In this document: piece by piece, positions 60,714 through 64,000 of the stretch | Position numbering within the stretch: the stretch's first letter is position 1 | Layout: each line of letters starts with the position of its first letter | Source: Piscirickettsiaceae bacterium | GTDB lineage: Bacteria > Pseudomonadota > Gammaproteobacteria > Nitrosococcales > Methylophagaceae | Direction: 5' to 3' | Length of the DNA stretch: 64,000 nucleotides | NCBI GenBank assembly: GCA_013215775.1 | Contig: JABSQO010000005.1 | Location: 62,001-126,000, forward strand | The notes under the pieces: model-generated | The model's database searches: none | Told to the model about the DNA's origin: nothing | What the model saw: only the letters and a program-made list of their open reading frames with translations | Made by a program: the position numbers and the translations under genes

Positions 60714-61478
60714 TCAATCTTTCTTCTGTATAGAATTCGCATTACATACTGGACAAGTAGGATCTTGTCGCAATTTAATCTCTTGCCATGTCATTGTGGA
60801 AGCATCAAGAATCATTAATCTTTCCGCTAATGTTTCCCCAATATTCGTTAATAATTTAACTGTTTCTACTGCCTGTACACTGCCAATTATGCCTAATAAG
60901 GGTGATAGAACACCTGTTTCAGAACAGGTTTCTTGTAACTCACCATCATCTTCATACACGCATCGGTAGCAGGCACTACCGAATTTACGTGAATCATACA
61001 CTGTAACCTGGCCCTCAAGTCTAATTGCAGCGCCGGATACTAATGGTGTTTTTAGTTGTTGTGTAACTTCATTTAATAAAAATCGCGTAGCAAAGTTATC
61101 ACTACAATCAACCACCACATCAGCAGCTTCAACTTCAATCATCATTTCTTGTTTAGTTAATCGTGTTGCCCTAGTTTCAAGCTGAATGGCGCTATTGATA
61201 GCCAACAAGCTGTCTGCGGCTGACAATACTTTAGACCGTCCAATGTCGTGCTCGGCATGCACAATTTGACGCTGCAAATTTGATATTTCAACAACATCAT
61301 CATCGACTAAGGTTAATTTCCCGACCCCTGCTGCTGCAAGGTACATCGCTACTGGTGAACCCAAGCCACCCAGACCGATGATTAATACCTGACTATTCAG
61401 TAATTTTTGCTGACCTTCAATATCTATTTGAGGTAATAATATTTGGCGACTGTAACGTAACAGTTGTTCATCTTCCAT
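60714..61478 (-). CDS. moeB: MoeB/ThiF/HesA family adenylyltransferase
   Basis: E1-like enzyme of 254 aa that adenylates the C-terminal Gly of a sulfur carrier (MoaD or ThiS). Nucleotide loop GLGGLGSPVAMYLAAAG, DDDVVEISNLQRQ, and zinc cysteines CYRC and CPVC. MoeB and ThiF cannot be fully separated by sequence here; prmC adjacency is common for MoeB. Confidence 0.88.
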   Translation of the reverse strand: MEDEQLLRYSRQILLPQIDIEGQQKLLNSQVLIIGLGGLGSPVAMYLAAAGVGKLTLVDDDVVEISNLQRQIVHAEHDIGRSKVLSAADSLLAINSAIQLETRATRLTKQEMMIEVEAADVVVDCSDNFATRFLLNEVTQQLKTPLVSGAAIRLEGQVTVYDSRKFGSACYRCVYEDDGELQETCSETGVLSPLLGIIGSVQAVETVKLLTNIGETLAERLMILDASTMTWQEIKLRQDPTCPVCNANSIQKKD

Positions 61479-61511
61479 TCGTTTAGAGAACCCAAGTGAT
61501 AATAAACAACA

Positions 61512-62342
61512 TTATACTGCTAACCGGCCCATCACGACGCGATCATTGCCACCATAATCTTGCCGTGACAATACCTCAGTAAAACTAGCCTCTAAGAATA
61601 ATTGTTGTACTTGTCGCGCCTGATGATAACCATGTTCTATTAATAACCAGCCTTGTGGCTTTAAACAGCGTTGTGCTTGTTTAATGATCTGACGAATATC
61701 ATTTAAGCCATCACCACCAGAGACTAATGCAGTTCGAGGTTCAAACCGCACATCACCCTGCGATAAATGAGGATCATCATTTTCAATATAAGGTGGATTA
61801 CTGATCACGATATCTAATGAATTATCGATAATGGCATCCAACCAACTCCCCTGCCAAAAACTCACATTTGTGAGTTGATACTCAGATGCATTTTGTTGTG
61901 CGACTTCAAGTGCCGATCCTGAAAAATCCATTGCCAATATAATGGCTGTTGTAACTTCCTCAGCTAATGATAAAGCGATAACACCTGTGCCTGTACCTAA
62001 ATCAACAACAACCATGTTGGGCTTTATTATTTCCAATGCTAGTGACACTAATAATTCAGTATCAGGCCGAGGAATTAAAGTATCAGGTGTAACTTTAAAA
62101 TCAAGTGACCAAAAACCGCGTTGTCCAATTAAATGAGCAATAGGTTGCCCTTGTTCTCGTTGCTGAATAAGAGTCTTGAAATCTGCCTGCTGAATATCGG
62201 TAAGATTTTTATCCGGCCAAGTATGCAAATATGTTGATTGGCAATCGAGTGTGTGGCATAGCAAAACCTGACTATCGATTTCAGGACTTTCAGAACCAAT
62301 TAGCCGTAAATAGGCATATTGTAATGCTTCAGAGATAGTCAC
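61512..62342 (-). CDS. prmC: Release factor glutamine methyltransferase PrmC
   Basis: Methylates the Gln of the GGQ motif of RF1/RF2. Protein of 276 aa with SAM loop VVDLGTGTGVIALSLA and catalytic NPPYIENDD. prfA is usually upstream; here a receiver protein takes that place. Lies 33 nt before moeB. Confidence 0.95.
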   Translation of the reverse strand: MTISEALQYAYLRLIGSESPEIDSQVLLCHTLDCQSTYLHTWPDKNLTDIQQADFKTLIQQREQGQPIAHLIGQRGFWSLDFKVTPDTLIPRPDTELLVSLALEIIKPNMVVVDLGTGTGVIALSLAEEVTTAIILAMDFSGSALEVAQQNASEYQLTNVSFWQGSWLDAIIDNSLDIVISNPPYIENDDPHLSQGDVRFEPRTALVSGGDGLNDIRQIIKQAQRCLKPQGWLLIEHGYHQARQVQQLFLEASFTEVLSRQDYGGNDRVVMGRLAV

Positions 62343-62350
62343 TAATTCAA

Positions 62351-63358
62351 CTAAACCAAGTTAAATAGTGATGACAGCATTGCGCCAGCTAAGATAAGTA
62401 CAATCACGCTTACACCCACTATCATTTCTTTTAATTTTGATACTGTTTGGTTTAATTGTTTTGCCACTTGCTCGTCATCGCTCCTTTGTTGTGCAAGGTG
62501 CTTATTAAGCTGATCACTCACCAACGGCTCAATTAATAATGCCAATTCTGCTTCCAAATGTTGCTGAATGGCAGAGGCAATAGTCTGCTCTAATTTTTCA
62601 CTCAATTGTGTATATATTTTGTGCTCTTGATGTCTCAACCACGTCATACCTTCTGATGATAATGTGTGTGACACTTGAGCTGAAATATCAATAGCCGCAA
62701 TAGTATTTTGTACCGATTGTTGGGCCGTTTTTTCTGCTATAGCGCGTGATATCTGTGTCGCGACTTGTTCAGCCAAAATTTCTGTTGCGTGTTTAGATTG
62801 CGCTATGATTTGATCAGTAATGTTTGGTATCAACTTATTAACTTGAGAAGTAACTTGATTCGTCACTAATTCTCCAGTAATTTTCTGTATGTCTTGTTCT
62901 ATCTGTACCATTATTTTTGCAACTAAAGCTGCATTGTCAACGGGTAGGATAGCTGGTTCTACTGACTGTATTTCAACTGATGTGTCACTGCCAAGTTTAG
63001 ATAATATTATCGCTAAATCATCAAGTGATGGTGGTTTAGACAGTACGGCTATTGCACCTGTTGCTAGCGCATTATCTTTGTCAGTTTCCGAATCATTACC
63101 TGTACAAATAACGACTGGAATGGAATTCAATGTCGTATCCGATTTGATTTGCCGTGTGGTAGTTAAACCGTCCATTCCACCCATCATCACATCCATAAAG
63201 ATAATGTCGGGCTTAGTTGCCATCATCTGTAAGTGGGAAATAGCTTCTTCTCCACTTCCTATTTCAATTACTTCAAAAAAATGAGAATGTAACAGTTTGC
63301 TCAAAGTCATACGAGCAACTCTAGAATCGTCAACTACTAACGCTATCTGTTGCATCAA
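62351..63358 (-). CDS. Receiver-domain protein with coiled coil and C-terminal membrane anchor
   Basis: Protein of 335 aa. An intact CheY-like receiver has D10-D11, phospho-acceptor D56 (FMDVMM), T86 and K108. After residue 125 comes a long helical, Gln/Glu/Ala-rich stretch (about 140-300) likely to be coiled coil. A single membrane helix at about 313-333 (MIVGVSVIVLILAG) ends the protein. No DNA-binding or enzymatic output domain. Tail-anchored receivers are unusual. Partner kinase unknown. Confidence 0.8.
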   Translation of the reverse strand: MMQQIALVVDDSRVARMTLSKLLHSHFFEVIEIGSGEEAISHLQMMATKPDIIFMDVMMGGMDGLTTTRQIKSDTTLNSIPVVICTGNDSETDKDNALATGAIAVLSKPPSLDDLAIILSKLGSDTSVEIQSVEPAILPVDNAALVAKIMVQIEQDIQKITGELVTNQVTSQVNKLIPNITDQIIAQSKHATEILAEQVATQISRAIAEKTAQQSVQNTIAAIDISAQVSHTLSSEGMTWLRHQEHKIYTQLSEKLEQTIASAIQQHLEAELALLIEPLVSDQLNKHLAQQRSDDEQVAKQLNQTVSKLKEMIVGVSVIVLILAGAMLSSLFNLV

Positions 63359-63365
63359 CCCCTCC

Positions 63366-63698
63366 CTAGATATCAGTTATTCTATAGGCTTCTAAACTCA
63401 CGCGGTTTACTTGCTGACCGAGCATTATTATTTCACCCGTATAACGCTGCTGCATATCACTTGCAAACTCAAAAAAATATGTCCTTTCGATATTCATTCT
63501 GCCATGACGGTTACGTTTTAATCGTATTTTTTTCCAACCAACTGTATCGTTTAAGAATGTGACTCCCGCCTGATCACAACTTCGTCTAGCGGCTTGAATA
63601 GCACGTTCAGCTACGCCTCGGTTATCCCACCAAAACCATGCTAAACCAAACAATACCAATATGGCTAATCCATTATCAATCACCCTAAATCTCCCCAC
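63366..63698 (-). CDS. DUF3301 family protein
   Basis: Protein of 110 aa with one N-terminal membrane helix (about 10-23, AILVLFGLAWFWWDN). Family marks are AARRSCDQAGVTFLNDTV, KIRLKRNRHGRMNIERTYFFEFASD and YTGEIIMLGQQV. Function unknown. Starts inside the end of rsmE (19-nt overlap). Confidence 0.85.
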   Translation of the reverse strand: MGRFRVIDNGLAILVLFGLAWFWWDNRGVAERAIQAARRSCDQAGVTFLNDTVGWKKIRLKRNRHGRMNIERTYFFEFASDMQQRYTGEIIMLGQQVNRVSLEAYRITDI

Positions 63699-64000
63699 AT
63701 TGTTTGAACAACTGCTAAAGCTGCTACTGTCGCTGTTTCTGTCCGTAAAATCCTCGGCCCGAATCTTACTGATTGAAAATCAGATGATTGTGCTTGCTGA
63801 ATTTCATCATTATTTAGCCCACCTTCTGGACCAATCAATAGCGCAACTTCATCACATTGTTTCACTTCGGTGAAGCCTGTACTTGCCTGAGGGTCCAACA
63901 CCAAACCACACTTTATCTTATTATCTTCCAAGGCTTCATCTAACGTCATAACACTACAAATTTCTGGCAACAGGCTACGGCCACTTTGTTCACAAGCACT
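63680..64000 (-). CDS. rsmE: 16S rRNA m3U1498 methyltransferase RsmE (5' part outside window)
   Basis: C-terminal 106 residues of RsmE, a SPOUT-fold methyltransferase. Visible motifs are EQSGRSLLPEI, LLIGPEGGLNNDEI and FGPRILRTETATVAAL, forming the SAM knot. The frame is open to base 64000, so the N-terminal PUA-like part lies beyond the edge. Confidence 0.93.
   Translation of the reverse strand, partial: SACEQSGRSLLPEICSVMTLDEALEDNKIKCGLVLDPQASTGFTEVKQCDEVALLIGPEGGLNNDEIQQAQSSDFQSVRFGPRILRTETATVAALAVVQTMWGDLG

Overview
The window is a 64-kb chromosomal stretch of an AT-rich, polarly flagellated gammaproteobacterium. The evidence is the FleQ/FleS/FleR flagellar cascade with FlaG, FliD and FliS, the conserved argB-algC-dut-coaBC block followed by slmA, and the yciB-yciI-bolA and moeB-prmC-rsmE neighbourhoods. 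I would guess a marine Methylophaga/Cycloclasticus-like lineage, but the sequence alone does not prove it. I saw no rRNA, tRNA, CRISPR array, transposase or prophage.

Layout. (A) 1-8655, minus strand: fleR (cut by the window edge), fleS, fleQ, fliT, fliS, fliD, flaG and two paralogous flagellins. (B) 8839-23552, minus strand: a 15-kb glycosylation island between the flagellins and flgL. It holds a large multi-domain glycosyltransferase, a three-gene set for an N-formylated 3-amino-3,6-dideoxyhexose nucleotide, a TPR-GT61 transferase, and a set matching the Campylobacter jejuni phosphoramidate pathway: glutamine kinase, gamma-glutamyl-CDP-amidate hydrolase, phosphoglutamine cytidylyltransferase and a CysC-like kinase. 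With that set lie a formyltransferase-like protein, an unknown 185-aa protein and a CDP-glycerol-transferase-like protein. (C) 23590-33179: flgB to flgL. (D) 33480-38232: a LapA-type secreted adhesin with a structured leader, a degenerate receiver protein and slmA. (E) 38229-45378: argB, long algC, dut, coaBC, yihY and a Nif3 gene. (F) 45436-50108: a DUF4126 protein, an orphan cheR, an SDR and a PAS-GGDEF-EAL protein. (G) 50153-57124: clpB, plsC-like, yciO, an OhrR-like regulator, a small exported protein, rnm, yciB, yciI and bolA. (H) 57139-64000: a two-PilZ protein, pmbA, moeB, prmC, a membrane-anchored receiver protein, a DUF3301 protein and rsmE (cut by the edge).

How it works together. 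Sigma-54 promoters (TGGC-N8-TGC type, GG-N10-GC spacing) are readable before fleS, fliD, flagellin 1, flgB and, inside the glycan island, the ketoisomerase gene. Flagellin 2 instead has a sigma-28 promoter. A FleQ-box-like palindrome sits upstream of fleQ. The island therefore appears wired into the flagellar regulon. The most interesting inference is that flagellin or its glycan carries a phosphoramidate group, known to me from Campylobacter capsule. Cyclic-di-GMP-related parts (FleQ, GGDEF-EAL, PilZ, LapA-type adhesin) recur across the window.

No gene-free stretch exceeds 300 bases. The longest, 33180-33479, holds the flgB promoter, two terminators and a REP-like repeat. Several CDS starts were moved inward from a TTG codon to an ATG or GTG that fits family alignment or a Shine-Dalgarno site.
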